Positions 48,701 through 51,383 of a stretch of 64,000 nt of DNA are shown here, piece after piece. The position numbers and the translations under genes were made by a program. The stretch is from contig NC_087067.1 in NCBI RefSeq assembly GCF_963678635.1, positions 52,942,233 through 53,006,232 of the forward strand. Reading direction: 5' to 3'. The notes below the pieces were generated by a model. It was not told the DNA's origin and did no database searches. It worked only from the letters and a program-made list of their open reading frames with translations. The stretch is from Symsagittifera roscoffensis. Lineage: Eukaryota > Xenacoelomorpha > Acoela > Convolutidae. Numbering within the stretch: the stretch's first letter is position 1; every line of letters starts with the position of its first letter.

Positions 48701-48891
48701 AGTTTAAGCATGCACACTTACGTTTGGGGAACAATTTCAGCTCCATCTGCAGCAGGTGACTGATTTGATGTCTGCTCTCCACCCCCGCCCCCCTCTCCCT
48801 CTGCTCCGTCGCCTCTTTTGTTTTCTCCCGTATCCAACAGCAATCCCCCCTCCATTTGGCCTTCATCTGCGCTGCTCTTTTTCTGCTCCAT
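10586..48891 (-). CDS. Lys-rich, Cys-containing small protein, four coding exons; hosts the retroelement in its last intron
   Basis: Minus-strand exons, in order of translation, are 48,891-48,722, 33,388-33,192, 30,803-30,640 and 10,756-10,586. All junctions are GT-AG and the phases match (2, 1, 0). The 702-nt CDS gives 233 residues ending in KADEQGG. Exon 1 is acidic and Gly-rich. Exon 2 has a Lys-run and then a Cys/aromatic-rich segment (CYFFPGC, LCLYHLDW). Its last Cys pairs with exon 3 as C-A-Y-C, followed by an FHREDE segment and a second Lys/Gly-rich linker. Exon 4 carries CRNC and KGC. The paired cysteines suggest a small zinc-binding fold, but I do not recognise the family. Intron 3 (about 19.9 kb) contains the entire LTR element in antisense. 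Intron 1 (about 15.3 kb) contains the nested EF-hand gene. The ATG at 48,891 could lie just after an upstream intron (CTTCCAG precedes it). Confidence 0.72.
10812..11221 (+). repeat. 5' LTR
   Basis: 410 bp, TG...CA ends. Compared with the 3' LTR there are three substitutions: in the AACTTCGAAG region, in GTGACGAGCAG and in TTACTATATG. That indicates a recent insertion. An AATAAA at about 11,016-11,021 could serve as the polyadenylation signal. A palindrome GTAAGTGCTGAAATTACTTGTAATTTCAGCAC (arms around 10,924-10,955) can form a hairpin. Confidence 0.96.
11224..11234 (+). promoter_or_regulatory. Primer-binding site for reverse transcription
   Basis: TGGTGCGACCA begins two bases (TC) after the 5' LTR. 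TGG is complementary to the universal CCA end of a tRNA. The same 11 bases with the same TC spacer follow the relict LTR at 50,367-50,377, where the sequence then diverges, which marks the conserved part. The tRNA itself cannot be assigned by eye. Confidence 0.8.
11235..12471 (+). other. Retroelement leader, non-coding, with repeated hairpins
   Basis: About 1.24 kb before the first sizeable ORF. It holds a 77-codon open frame (11,309-11,542, Arg-rich) of doubtful significance. A 60-bp unit is tandemly repeated: GATCATCAAGG...CCTTGGATC hairpins start at 11,871 and 11,931. Further short hairpins with UUCG- or CUUUG-type loops follow (near 11,965, 12,105 and 12,335). This is where a packaging or dimerisation signal would be expected, and splice donors for subgenomic RNAs may lie here. 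Confidence 0.6.
12472..12939 (+). CDS. Retroelement ORF A, 155 residues, basic, unknown function
   Basis: ATG at 12,472. The central part is strongly basic (residues about 40-65, KRQTLKRKIITKQRQITRKR), followed by a Ser/Glu-rich stretch and a second Lys/Arg cluster near residue 105. No domain is recognised. The basic clusters could bind RNA or act as nuclear localisation signals, which is inference. Its last 26 bases overlap the start of the next ORF in another frame. Confidence 0.65.
   Translation: MSFKNLGNKQTIVLHNCEIDNKKYDLVITPHTQTVGYIRTKRQTLKRKIITKQRQITRKRFSKNRNAFSESETNSLDELYKLKESIDKNCPIHDQLYFSDSETTSNSSKRGKRRIKKQYKHKPVHLYNWNQPIRHIDNYILTVIKRKNELNTHPR
12914..14197 (+). CDS. Retroelement ORF B, 427 residues, unknown function
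   Basis: ATG at 12,914, inside the end of ORF A; the stop is 9 bases before the Gag ATG. The N-terminal 240 residues look globular and helical, with regular hydrophobic spacing. The C-terminal 150 residues are Thr/Pro/Asn-rich and end in a basic Asn/Tyr/Arg-rich tail (about the last 50 residues). It has no zinc knuckle, protease or other recognised motif. By position it could be an additional structural (matrix-like) protein, but nothing in the sequence proves this. Confidence 0.7.
   Translation: MSSTHTPGEESPDDDDIFPFIVDATTDRGQHIFCKNLLLNLFEPGISPCKTEFPDVKIKRQIIDHYLKDICNLTQQYGIYSIEFSSPNQNHNKYIIQTDDLDLEFSKVFSEYIKSIQYHNSQRANSKFTNEVFAIIYSYISILENEIQIPNVSPTETSKHIRVRHEITLLSSFLNIIKENFTKDEVSQHTKHDLQKILAWFIIDYFTHNIDLISQARKNFRPQNSNDDTAITEQSDYVWDPEWSHPAFINFPQSISSQAISTISYIRDYVKVIPLTIDATPLNYNTFLPDMQNNSLNSTVIHNENLNGTRNLTQQDIQTPSHFINEEIVHTTTTQQSISPIRPNLTTPRNTNPSQTQVTLQSTVKPSVAPKYSHMDYQTYRPMTIPPKTRKTFTRNNFADHNYNYTHPSKTNYQPRKNFSNYTRSRN
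14207..16906 (+). CDS. gag-pro: Gag-protease polyprotein, 899 residues
   Basis: Structural protein and aspartic protease of the retroelement. Residues 1-160 are Gln/Asn/Pro-rich, with a repeated PIQQQNP motif. Residues about 170-350 match the retrotransposon Gag/capsid pattern (FTGTDPEYSVEDYL; AAQKWFSVLP; WKRFTQEFSKMF; FRRLPNETIKQLAVRI). A zinc knuckle C-x2-C-x4-H-x4-C (CNYCRRYGHSISEC) is at about 412-425. About 200 residues of Arg/Ser/Asn/Tyr repeats follow, probably an RNA-binding disordered region. Near residue 800 is the protease active site (LIDSGAE), with the family's second element (NIIGIPFI) about 80 residues later. Pol lies in the -1 frame, and the two open frames overlap by 40 nt (16,867-16,906). 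Confidence 0.93.
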   Translation: MAPPNSVNFQTNLHPPQDRSENYPFFQQNKNKKQTSYQMDYLSSDDDFLQPDIFAPYNQEYRGQGIQKPHTYHRIFSPQPIDTQNQQPIQQQNPINTQSFQPIQQQNPMIANSYQPTQMQNEIPLPYYLQQHEITRNQLSNFSQMPNAAESLQMTMNPYLMGGSSITSNKPLMVFTGTDPEYSVEDYLNAVTANLILNIGPEPINTPLHQNWIHRRTALIQTTLDGAAQKWFSVLPIEIKSNWKRFTQEFSKMFDSERNKQQQRVLCNEFRRLPNETIKQLAVRIETLVRKAYSLNTHDYKNTKMTEILMMTLTPQLRKIAIKKRASHPSSIREPDLDFRKLVDKLEQAEITMKLEETENLKLQYVNRIETASTNINNIQESDTDLVEKITEILNIYEKHPNFKGKPSFKKWCNYCRRYGHSISECRQKQQDNQNKPQKYKEPNKSFYQYMKKDQNLPNKTVYSNNSSGKPLPNNTNYTRNQSPYNSSYRGRSPERRNTQNSSQNHYNRPNSRNNYSRSNSNTTRFVSRSNSQSRNNYYPNNQSRNSSYNRNRNYSNNRNRSYSNNRNQNYPNNRSRNNSYNRSNYNRPNNNYQNRSPNNSQNRHSSYNNRYRNYSQSPHRNNNHYNNSNNRHRSSTPKHQRNINQVQSNPETTSDPPGIDDTVNDVLQLNQINCESSDSESETENTLSINMIKVENDYEPVIYEQPFSSHIYENQSELLHNYYIEPIHSTPTTQKTNEINTTNQPNENEKTKCLNTNHIYQNIQKEQPKEKIWTIPFLLESPRSKEFQPPDLEIDFLIDSGAESNIINIPTWNEIKTLHPKLTPLETSCKLATAQGSALINYGKIQLFLLPTRTMEQNKILTKPFKQIFHITDIKHNIIGIPFISNYIPTINILKENT
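16903..21039 (+). CDS. pol: Pol polyprotein: reverse transcriptase, RNase H, integrase
   Basis: About 1,378 residues counted from a TTG at 16,903. The frame is open from 16,867 and there is no early ATG, so a -1 frameshift from Gag-protease or another route must supply the start. RT motifs: TTADMNSAYNQM (about residue 304) and YLDDV (about 370). RNase H: AMCDASNFGIGAALL (about 512), the RECTAI Glu and LFTDHKPI Asp. Integrase: an HHCC zinc module (GHSGSEKTY...CNDCIVCQ, about 886-925) and the core D-D-E in FDTKGP, VTDNGTEF and NSLVEGMNRS (about 952, 1,010 and 1,049). A GPY/F-like module (LRKGPYQII) is near 1,222, then a Lys/Gln-rich tail. The RT-RH-IN order and GPY/F module are Ty3-type. All catalytic residues are present, and I see no internal stop. 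Confidence 0.96.
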   Translation: MKPLSGNIYNFSIKQVHQYDKKQNKQKFYMSDFEFKPIHKFFKITISSIKYLKNSNSDIISLHVYNNTPYQVTLPLGLLGYCETNATISPIHEKAYRVNNILQLLDICQSTILNEELSINNIISNENRNTDYFTKTPYFKPTFNISNYTENQQKFLTMFNFQHSQITQDEFEKLAKQLIKYSSVYATSKFDVGKISSSLHLPLKPDAVFKKQRASKVPIHLHDKVNRLLDILEQYNIISPVNKEEQPKGNTFINPVIILAKGESLKIVLDARYLNSLIDESKCNWPIEPIQVILTKINGKYFTTADMNSAYNQMPLDEQSRRLTQFVIGNQQYEFNRLFYGISIGPAAFSAFMSKIFRPLILKKNAITYLDDVFMQSQTKEEMFNVLEQYHQILQNENLKAAPDKSHFFLTRVKFLGHNIERKTITPLKSRIDAIQKLQPPTNKKKIQEFLGMLNFLSKYVYKMQLYLRPFYNILRQQNNFEWNTEHQARFEEIKKLLTEQISNTIPDSNQPFYAMCDASNFGIGAALLQSHNGTNKMNLISANSRLFTQTELRLSTLMRECTAIIYTLTEYEFLILGSKHPTVLFTDHKPIIFLFTQKSNPNHRVYRFQLILMKFPNLHIVWTAGKNLALPDTLSRNTPPELLTRKTTVEIPKNIKFYLAENETSPRLECKYVVKTDVEQSQINNLQHFPLYLDCQNNHYEVDLLGTSTFKPIPYSQWIKNNTQQKRIKQHPPKKDHFLLIEKENLTDKINLSGPQTNDSKYTINQVFDLHDPLDTIPLSKLEIENIFLPPTETITISTLKQYQNLDPVIRQLKSWHKYKTKPVKADTTILGNKTLLRYFRKFNNTTINENTDLLEYKLNESTVPCLPLSMILIAFNISHTQNIKGHSGSEKTYSNFIQNFYFPNAPIWIKILCNDCIVCQLNKPYPNQKQIAQKQDFKGQSLYFNHRISFDTKGPISPSSEGNSYIMVIVDAFTHYVALNPVPHCNAYYAYTTLYEHWIAKFGLPEILVTDNGTEFINNETITLCHLYNIKHKPRTSHAPWTNSLVEGMNRSLQEYLRCIINGNDTRYTEWSADVKLFPLAYNSQITTTLGMSPYEMVFNQKPRKPIMFTANSHKNAQGYCQPNKDSICYNLPLHTHDEDHFHHPQILKLASGTHTEWILNRDKKHNETYQKVTKKLLQRQNINEQINSRFTPASDLKIGTFVLIPNFNTQKGISKKLQPLRKGPYQIIAKPTDVTYKITDSDKKEIVQHRNNLLPYYPKEYALRELTQLCSFTGLQVIQNDPHTENTTKEQKDVHLKNQITKSTTTKNNTKNLDQNTSQKERKNRKMPEQIIPQEQIDKSEHRESSRLRNQPRKNYKLFIPQSKILKKVEFQKQL
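21040..21859 (+). other. Retroelement spacer between pol and the env region
   Basis: 820 bases without a useful ORF. The sequence is A/C-rich and then T-rich. A pyrimidine-containing stretch ending in ATATCCACAG at about 21,834 could be a splice acceptor for a subgenomic RNA carrying the downstream ORFs. A repeated TTTAGCCTAAAGTA element (near 21,393 and 21,422) is present. Confidence 0.5.
21860..22048 (+). CDS. Retroelement ORF C, 62-residue membrane protein
   Basis: ATG at 21,860. Two hydrophobic segments (about residues 11-29 and 35-52) are separated by a Cys/Lys loop (CKCIKKA), so this is a predicted hairpin of two membrane helices. It lies directly after a possible splice acceptor and before the Ser/Pro-rich ORFs. 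Size and topology recall small viral membrane proteins, but there is no sequence match I can name. Coding status is moderate because the ORF is short. Confidence 0.45.
   Translation: MIRTIFSRTDIFLLFVIFITFLSSLILTICKCIKKAIITFALATILLILFLEEYYNKHKLFH
22057..22635 (+). CDS. Retroelement ORF D, Ser/Pro/Gln-rich, lacks an AUG
   Basis: The frame is open from 22,057, just after an in-frame TAG, to 22,635, about 193 codons. It contains no Met codon, so it must be joined by splicing or start at a non-AUG codon such as the TTG at 22,261. The composition is low-complexity Gln/Ser/Thr/Pro with a few repeated motifs (FQDNP, LSEP). Its last 34 bases overlap ORF E. Disordered scaffold-like proteins have this composition, but the function is unknown. 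Confidence 0.5.
   Translation, partial: TKKLSKIATQQSQSQTSPTSSQDNPTTPSTTQNPQTSTRISFQDNPYTFEERHARLSEPLEPVQRQAPLSEPTYNLYPTLPQELSRIRNPSQNQNTVEINRQIIHPRRNRNFQTPRVHFDIPQSPSQNTPENPIGILPETPTLLSQRSTSSLPSDYLGSTPTSEQIRENPFNPPNQASRLPYWTTHSLHKVN
22602..23189 (+). CDS. Retroelement ORF E, 195 residues, unknown function
   Basis: ATG at 22,602, overlapping the end of ORF D by 34 nt. It ends at 23,189, overlapping the start of env by 13 nt. The first 70 residues are Ser/Thr/Pro-rich. The remainder looks folded, with a Trp/Arg/His-rich helix (NRLHNWAFNRLQYRQ) and a beta-rich C-terminus ending in YTCIF. No family is recognised. Confidence 0.6.
   Translation: MDNTFITQGELNSVNDPIDISTDTTTSSSLPETLSLPSTPSISQISPPPFNLNFPNNLDARYREQSSTNIPLRLDWNTFTAPPPLFGQHLESNRLHNWAFNRLQYRQDIHDDIRDHNIQILQQNSLQLKFEITVKLNNITQHPYPLNPPNITAQSLPPPFITTEVIYKYDRYTKKTIGYITFYNPYSGLSYTCIF
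23177..25665 (+). pseudogene. env: Env-like membrane glycoprotein, interrupted by one frameshift
   Basis: The first frame (23,177-24,466) begins with a signal peptide (ILKLLIFLQLLFLVIS), then a Cys-rich ectodomain with THYDCEENE near the mature N-terminus, N-glycosylation sites and a central VWFPEDTC motif. It stops at 24,464. A second frame, open from 24,436 to 25,665, carries on with CYKRIPIFYK, FVDTLSRR and VPCGSE, a coiled stretch, a transmembrane anchor (about 25,160-25,240) and a roughly 140-residue tail. The two frames look like halves of one ORF broken by a single-base change near 24,450, or joined by programmed frameshifting. The motif series recalls chuvirus glycoproteins and the Env of some BEL/Pao elements. 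This is from memory and needs a profile search. Without the break the product would be about 830 residues. Confidence 0.8.
25662..27473 (+). CDS. Retroelement ORF F, 603 residues, unknown function, after env
   Basis: The ATG at 25,662 overlaps the env stop as ATGA, a typical arrangement for coupled re-initiation. Residues 1-190 are Ser/Thr/Pro/Asn-rich and probably disordered. A basic hinge (FKRKFPNHPFPAKPG) follows. Residues about 230-600 look folded, rich in Phe/Tyr/His with regular beta/alpha spacing, and end in a helical Leu-rich segment (KALQLLWPLLQTKNIICILAKLL) and FFPDD. There is no signal peptide, zinc knuckle or catalytic motif that I recognise. Its length, intact frame and position make it a real gene of the element. 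Confidence 0.75.
   Translation: MMSRQLGSLHRSNSHPTNLTTPIPIIPLFAFPPPDFPTSNVTSGMNSDTNSHISVLYSISQLNNPNIETPDEFADSEPSPSNNFHTNSSNFSQPPFQPILPNNPVPTNSTPSYASQVTPTYSSLHSDQSSHSPDTPRISPELDNFITLQQQPYHLDTPTINQISSTIDSSNPPTPTPSSIYTESLAPSSTSTESSLSTNRAYRTFKRKFPNHPFPAKPGTAREYINHPKHTNTKEFLAITLPSFPQYTLNTPHDTNETRNFVDEHVLMPTLPWTSYYHFTNPLCLPLSNTHIDIERNKDMLYRLTTPLTPRQFTYIGYKKSLKTHTAPRANEYTLEYYDHNIIRTNQDQFLDDDRFANPQITEKFFIKTPYVFTLNIFDRKFDHIISEALTDTQAYESFKERFQIFSLTFHFLAPHERDLHCSHDIMLRTKQTHTYTYYRFIQNHFDLHTPSRQPHHRFQFINSKYTSPFFLNFTYCIKDTNLHGILRNYDPITQMYIFCPITKTFNAEESRPFLIPHEFVQPIEIPILEFIDNTKFNQKLYNLIQNTPYEFAVGTEELTTIKALQLLWPLLQTKNIICILAKLLTTSDLIHDIFPHGFFPDD
27477..27552 (+). other. Apparent 76-nt intron just after the last ORF of the retroelement
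   Basis: The sequence CAG|GTAAGTATG starts three bases after the ORF F stop. A TACTAAC branch-point-like motif lies at about 27,499, and TTTTCTTTAG ends at 27,552. All three intron signals are near consensus. Splicing would not change ORF F, but the donor could also serve a longer-range splice. Confidence 0.55.
27553..29069 (+). other. Retroelement 3' untranslated region
   Basis: About 1.5 kb with no ORF of note on the sense strand. Two GGCCTAACCCACC motifs lie at 28,329-28,375. Immediately before the 3' LTR the sequence is AAACCCGTATGGG, with no run of purines, so a standard polypurine tract is not evident. A GGTTCGATCGT-like segment on the minus strand near 28,945 resembles a pol III B box but has no properly placed A box. 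Confidence 0.6.
29070..29479 (+). repeat. 3' LTR
   Basis: 410 bp, identical to the 5' LTR except for three substitutions. It is followed by the ATCG target duplication at 29,480-29,483. Confidence 0.96.
29764..30526 (+). repeat. Dispersed repeat R, copy 1 (with a nested MITE)
   Basis: Starts GTTCCGACTTTCGATACGAA and ends in the hairpin AGGGTTTCGCCCT followed by GATACGAGCAGTC. Copies 2 and 3 are at 31,283-33,080 and 47,676-48,208. A shared internal block is GGCGTGTGGGGGGATG. It is non-coding. Copy 1 is split by the 225-bp MITE at 30,215-30,439. It lies in intron 3 of the minus-strand Lys-rich gene. Confidence 0.75.
30215..30439. mobile_element. MITE family M1, copy 1 (GGCTCTTTTCC ends)
   Basis: 225 bp with terminal inverted repeats GGCTCTTTTCCAGTCCCCC / GGGGGACTGGAAAAGAGCC. 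The flanks TAATTTTT and AAATTTTT differ at one of eight positions, consistent with an 8-bp target duplication as in hAT-type transposons. The interior matches copy 2 at 38,398-38,617 closely. Confidence 0.85.
30640..30803 (-). other. Coding exon 3 of the minus-strand Lys-rich gene
   Basis: Bounded by TTTGCAG and AAG|GTGGCT. It completes the C-A-Y-C pair begun in exon 2 and carries the second Lys/Gly-rich linker. Listed separately because it is far from its neighbours: the retroelement lies between it and exon 4. Confidence 0.75.
31283..33080 (+). repeat. Dispersed repeat R, copy 2, split by a 1.3-kb insertion
   Basis: The left part (31,283-31,700) matches copies 1 and 3. The right part (33,004-33,080) carries the expected ATTACTGCTCCAT...ATACGAGCAGTC end. 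The intervening 1.3 kb is absent from the other copies. Confidence 0.7.
31701..33003. mobile_element. MITE-like insertion rich in GCGGAATCCGC palindromes
   Basis: Ends are ATCATTACGAGACCAAA and, inverted, ATCATTATGAGGCCAAA, both followed by a CTGTGCA motif. It interrupts repeat R. Inside, variants of TTGCGGAATCCGCAA and TGGAATCCAC recur roughly twenty times, in two blocks (31,750-32,060 and 32,545-32,900). Diverged ends of the same type (CAGTTTGGCCTCGTAATG) are found at about 52,970 and 54,700. It has no transposase ORF. Confidence 0.65.
33192..33388 (-). other. Coding exon 2 of the minus-strand Lys-rich gene
   Basis: Bounded by TTGGTTCAG and TGTG|GTGAGA. It encodes the Lys-run and the Cys/aromatic-rich core (CYFFPGC, FKYPKQPEF, LCLYHLDW, FYYIC), which is the part most likely to be a conserved domain. 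Confidence 0.75.
33389..36282. other. Part of intron 1 of the minus-strand gene; no feature beyond repeat fragments
   Basis: AT-rich intronic DNA. A fragment of the common repeat (GATTTATTACTCGACCC...GTTCTTCCC) is at 35,370-35,540. No other gene or RNA is recognised before the nested EF-hand gene. Confidence 0.5.
36283..38062 (+). CDS. EF-hand protein, five coding exons, nested in an intron of the opposite-strand gene
   Basis: Proposed exons are 36,283-36,399, 36,655-36,792, 37,048-37,273, 37,479-37,591 and 37,868-38,062 (phases 0, 0, 1, 0). The CDS of 789 nt gives 262 residues. Exon 2 encodes a canonical calcium-binding loop (DMDKNGEIDGAD, residues 63-74) preceded by an amphipathic helix. 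Exon 3 has a Ser/Thr-rich linker and a helix (REVLEAAFQNAI). The last exon ends in a degenerate second loop (TSHHTGHFSPHSLIETL). The specific family is not recognised. Exons 2, 3 and 5 are well supported by G+C-richer, codon-like sequence and good splice sites. The exon 1 start and AT-rich exon 4 (donor GAT|GTAGAA) are less certain. It lies wholly inside intron 1 of the minus-strand Lys-rich gene. Confidence 0.6.
38390..39013. mobile_element. MITE family M2, copy 1 (CAGGGGCGGAT ends), carrying a nested M1 MITE
   Basis: Starts CAGGGGCG at 38,390 and ends GAATCCGCCCCTG at 39,013. The 8-bp target duplication GTTAAGAG lies at 38,382-38,389 and 39,014-39,021. Without the nested M1 copy and its duplication it is about 396 bp. 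The interior (CCAAAAATGGATTTCTG, GGGGGACCCTTTGGGTCGGC) matches copy 2 at 55,107-55,523. 8-bp duplications and CAG..CTG ends point to a hAT-like, non-autonomous element. Confidence 0.88.
38398..38617. mobile_element. MITE family M1, copy 2, nested in M2
   Basis: 220 bp, GGCTCTTTTCC...GGAAAAGAGCC. It is flanked by an 8-bp duplication CAGGGGCG at 38,390-38,397 and 38,618-38,625, which is the first 8 bases of the host M2 element. The order of insertion is therefore certain: M2 first, then M1. Confidence 0.92.
39240..39725 (+). repeat. Dispersed repeat S (GTTCCGACTAGT type), split by an M1 MITE
   Basis: Contains the GAAAATGGGGAGGAACTTTGC block, the GGTACCACAAATAATTATCGG core, and the GGAACATTCTGAGCTA...ACAGCAACCGGCTAG end. 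The same blocks occur at 41.9-45.5 kb and 60,934-62,500, and reversed at 5,640-6,050. The M1 copy at 39,393-39,588 lies inside it. Confidence 0.65.
39393..39588. mobile_element. MITE family M1, copy 3
   Basis: 196 bp with GGCTCTTTTTCC / GGGGAAAGAGCC ends and a perfect 8-bp target duplication CGTGATTT at 39,385-39,392 and 39,589-39,596. The interior differs from copies 1 and 2, so it may be a subfamily sharing only the ends. Confidence 0.88.
41840..45500 (+). repeat. Four tandem copies of repeat S arranged as a duplicated dimer
   Basis: Monomers of roughly 0.7-1.0 kb start near 41,840, 42,861, 43,558 and 44,503. Monomers 1 and 3 are nearly identical, as are 2 and 4, with a dimer period of about 1,642-1,666 bp (a 24-bp deletion explains the difference). 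Odd and even monomers are more diverged from each other. The pattern implies an old tandem pair, then a recent duplication of the pair by unequal exchange. Open frames here (60-140 codons) recur only because the DNA is repeated. Confidence 0.9.
45501..47675. other. Part of intron 1 of the minus-strand gene; no gene seen
   Basis: AT-rich, with an (AT)n microsatellite at about 45,666-45,702. A fragment at 47,455-47,550 (CCAAAAATGGATCTCG, GGGAGGACCCTTTGG, CACCCCTGGC) is a diverged right end of an M2-type MITE. Nothing else is recognised. Confidence 0.5.
45666..45702. repeat. (AT)n microsatellite
   Basis: About 37 bases of alternating AT with one interruption near its start. Confidence 0.9.
47676..48208 (+). 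repeat. Dispersed repeat R, copy 3 (uninterrupted)
   Basis: The most complete copy, about 530 bp, from GTTCCGACTTTCG to the AGGGCTTCGCCCT hairpin and GATACGAGCAGTCC. It shows that the MITE in copy 1 and the 1.3-kb insertion in copy 2 are later additions. Confidence 0.75.
48722..48891 (-). other. First coding exon of the minus-strand Lys-rich gene
   Basis: ATG at 48,891; donor AAC|GTAAGT. It encodes about 56 acidic, Gly-rich, low-complexity residues (MEQKKSSADEGQ...EIVPQ). The G+C-rich composition contrasts sharply with the surrounding DNA. The sequence CTTCCAG two bases upstream leaves open a further 5' exon. Confidence 0.7.
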
Positions 48892-49975
48892 ATCTGGAAG
48901 TTGTTCAAATGAGAACTTGATAAAATTAAGTATCTGTGATAAGTGAAAGTAACAAAAACACCTCTGGTTTAATTCATAACAGAGGCGTCGATGTTTTACA
49001 ATTTTCTTGCCTCCCCATCTGATATGGTATATATACCATTTGAGAACTGAGTTTGCGTTTTTACGAAGTGGTTGCTTTTAGTTTCATGTCTGACTGTGCT
49101 GCATGTTTGGTTGTGGAAAAAATCCACACGTGCATTTTGCAGAGATCTCTTTTGATAATCCAGTTTCAGTAAATCTTTTCTTCACTTCAGGGAATTTGCA
49201 AAAAAAGCTGAAGCAAAAAAAAACAGCTACTTTAAAAATCAGAGAACGCTTTGATACATTTGCTGATGAAATCTAAGTCGAAGTCTATATCGAGCTTTCC
49301 GCGTTGCCGCAATGAAAAAAAAATGGGTAAACTTTTCTTTGTGCTGTTTTTTTTATTGTCATTCAAGTTAAAATGAGTGGTAGTTGCCCAAATCTAGGAG
49401 TTTCAAAAAAAATGGAAAATTTTGTCGACCTTTTTTATTTACCCAAAAATCTGCAACGCACAAATTCTGACGAAAGTTTTTGCGCCGCAGTCAAGTTTAC
49501 GAAAAAAAAACAGACAAAAATTTGACCAAAACAGCAGAACGATTACTACCATTGCAATCAGCAAGGGTATTGCATCCGGATACTACACTTCTTCAACTCG
49601 CATATATGAGATTGTTACAAATTACTCTATTCATTATGTGTTTCAAATGATTATGAGATTGTGTTTCAAGTTCTTCTGTTAGACGGTTCATCCACTAGTG
49701 AAAGAACTAACATACGAGCTTTTCGGATTTTTGCAAAGAACCGCTGTTGTGACACTGCTTAAGATATACATACCGTTTTTTTGGCCATTTTTCTGGATTG
49801 AGTAATGTTGCTTCACCCTCAAGCAACGAGCACAATTCATGGTGGACCTCCAGCATCCATCCTTTCGATTGAGAGGCGAAGACGTAACAATTTCATCACC
49901 GCTCCCTTTCACGACCGATTATAATCAGTCAATTTAATCAACGACTGATTGTGATTATTAGGCGACCAAGGCTTC
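48892..49975. other. Intergenic part between the head-to-head genes
   Basis: Contains the upstream region of the minus-strand gene. A diverged left-half fragment of an M2-type MITE lies at about 49,395-49,510 (TTTTGTCGACC, TTTTGCGCCGCAGT), and one copy of the hairpin repeat at about 49,560. No gene is recognised. Confidence 0.5.
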
Positions 49976-50377
49976 TGGAACCAGTTTAAAACTAGTATTT
50001 ATATCCAATTATTTTATTGATAAAACTATCTGTATAAAATACTTCTTACTAACCATTCATGATCCATAACTAACACTTACAATAATTTGTAATGCTGAAA
50101 GTATTTATAGTTTCAGCCAGAACAGAATAAAATTAACTTAGCAAACAGTTGCTCATCTCCAGAACAGTTCCTGATATCTTATCTCGCAAATGTCAGTATA
50201 CATTAGATCTTTTGAGACTAGGAGATATAAGAGCAAGATTAGGACCGGTATTAGACTAAGAAGTTCCACGAATCTATCCGGCCGAAAAAAAGATGGCGTG
50301 ACGAACAGACGGTGTACCTTATCTGAAATTACTCTCTGAGTGAGCCAACCCGGACTTAAACTCATCTGGTGCGACCA
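49976..50377 (+). mobile_element. Relict 5' LTR plus primer-binding site of a related retroelement
   Basis: 49,976-50,364 is a diverged LTR of the same family: TGGAACC start, AACTCA end, with shared blocks TAAGAGCAAGATTAGGA, GTATTAGACTAAGAAGTT and CACGAATCTATCCGGCCGAA. It is followed by TC and TGGTGCGACCA (50,367-50,377), identical to the main element. The internal region is lost within about 80 bp, so this is a truncated 5' end, not a solo LTR. No target duplication is visible. Confidence 0.85.
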
Positions 50378-50520
50378 AGATCCGAATCCACACCAAAAAT
50401 TAAATTTATCAAATGCATTAAATACCATGTGATAAATTCAATTGGATAGTAATCCTTGACGCCGCACGAGCAAAGCTAACTCCCGGTGAAAGCGAAAAAT
50501 TTCCGATAATTTCAAACAAC

Positions 50521-50655
50521 GTCGAACAATGTCCGGTAAATTCGAAAAAGTCGAACAAAATCGAACAAAAACGAACAATGTCCGGTATAGTCGAACAAAG
50601 TCGAGCAAAGTTGAACAAAGTCGAGCAATGTCCGGTAAAGTCGAACAAAGTCGAA
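50521..50655. repeat. 10-bp minisatellite (GTCGAACAAA type)
   Basis: About 13 imperfect 10-bp units, mostly GTCGAACAAA or GTCGAGCAAA, with interspersed TGTCCGGTAA units that give a higher-order pattern of about 40-60 bp. It directly follows the relict LTR leader. Confidence 0.8.
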
Positions 50656-51383
50656 ATCGCACACTATTCGACTGAAAAAGTCAAAAACGGACGACGTTCA
50701 ACCGTTTCGGTCGAATCATGAGTCAAACACCTCAGCCCGGGAATTGAATTTAGTGTGCCAGGGTTTCATTTAAAAAACCATAGTAGCATATTTGAAAAAA
50801 AAAATAGAAATAATTAAGAAATTCAACGATGGCTTTCAAAGTCAGAACAAAATGAGTCCTTGCGGCACATTTTGTCACGAAACTTTTGAAGTCCGTTTTG
50901 CACTCAGTTGCTCAAAGTGTTTTTTTTATTTTGTCCAATAGCTGTGATTGCTCTCAGCATCCAAATTCGATTAAGCAGAGATTCTTCATTGAGGACTCAA
51001 ACCACACATACACAACAACAGGCCAAACAGACTTTTATAAAAACATATAGCCGCGATTTACTTTATATTTTGTTTTTTATCAGCATAATATACGTTCTGT
51101 TCTCTACGACTAGTTCTGCACGCAGCTGTGCTTTTTCAAAGATTGTCAACAAGACAGAAGACACATCGCAATCATCTTCTCAGTCTTCTCCCATCAGGTA
51201 GATAGCTGAGTGTTTTATGGTTATGGACTCCAATGCCCATTAAAAACCCAGTTAGTTCATCTGCTTTAACTTCTTTGGAATCTGTTTTTTGAAACTTGAC
51301 TGAGAAAACAACCTCTTTATAACAATTGATAAGTTTTATAACAGTCAACTTTATAGATAACACCCAGCAAAAGATCTGGATAG

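Noticed and set aside
50908-51201. 97-codon frame with a hydrophobic segment just upstream of the seven-exon gene
   Set aside because: No splice sites or start context tie it to the gene, and the gene's ATG has an in-frame stop directly upstream.
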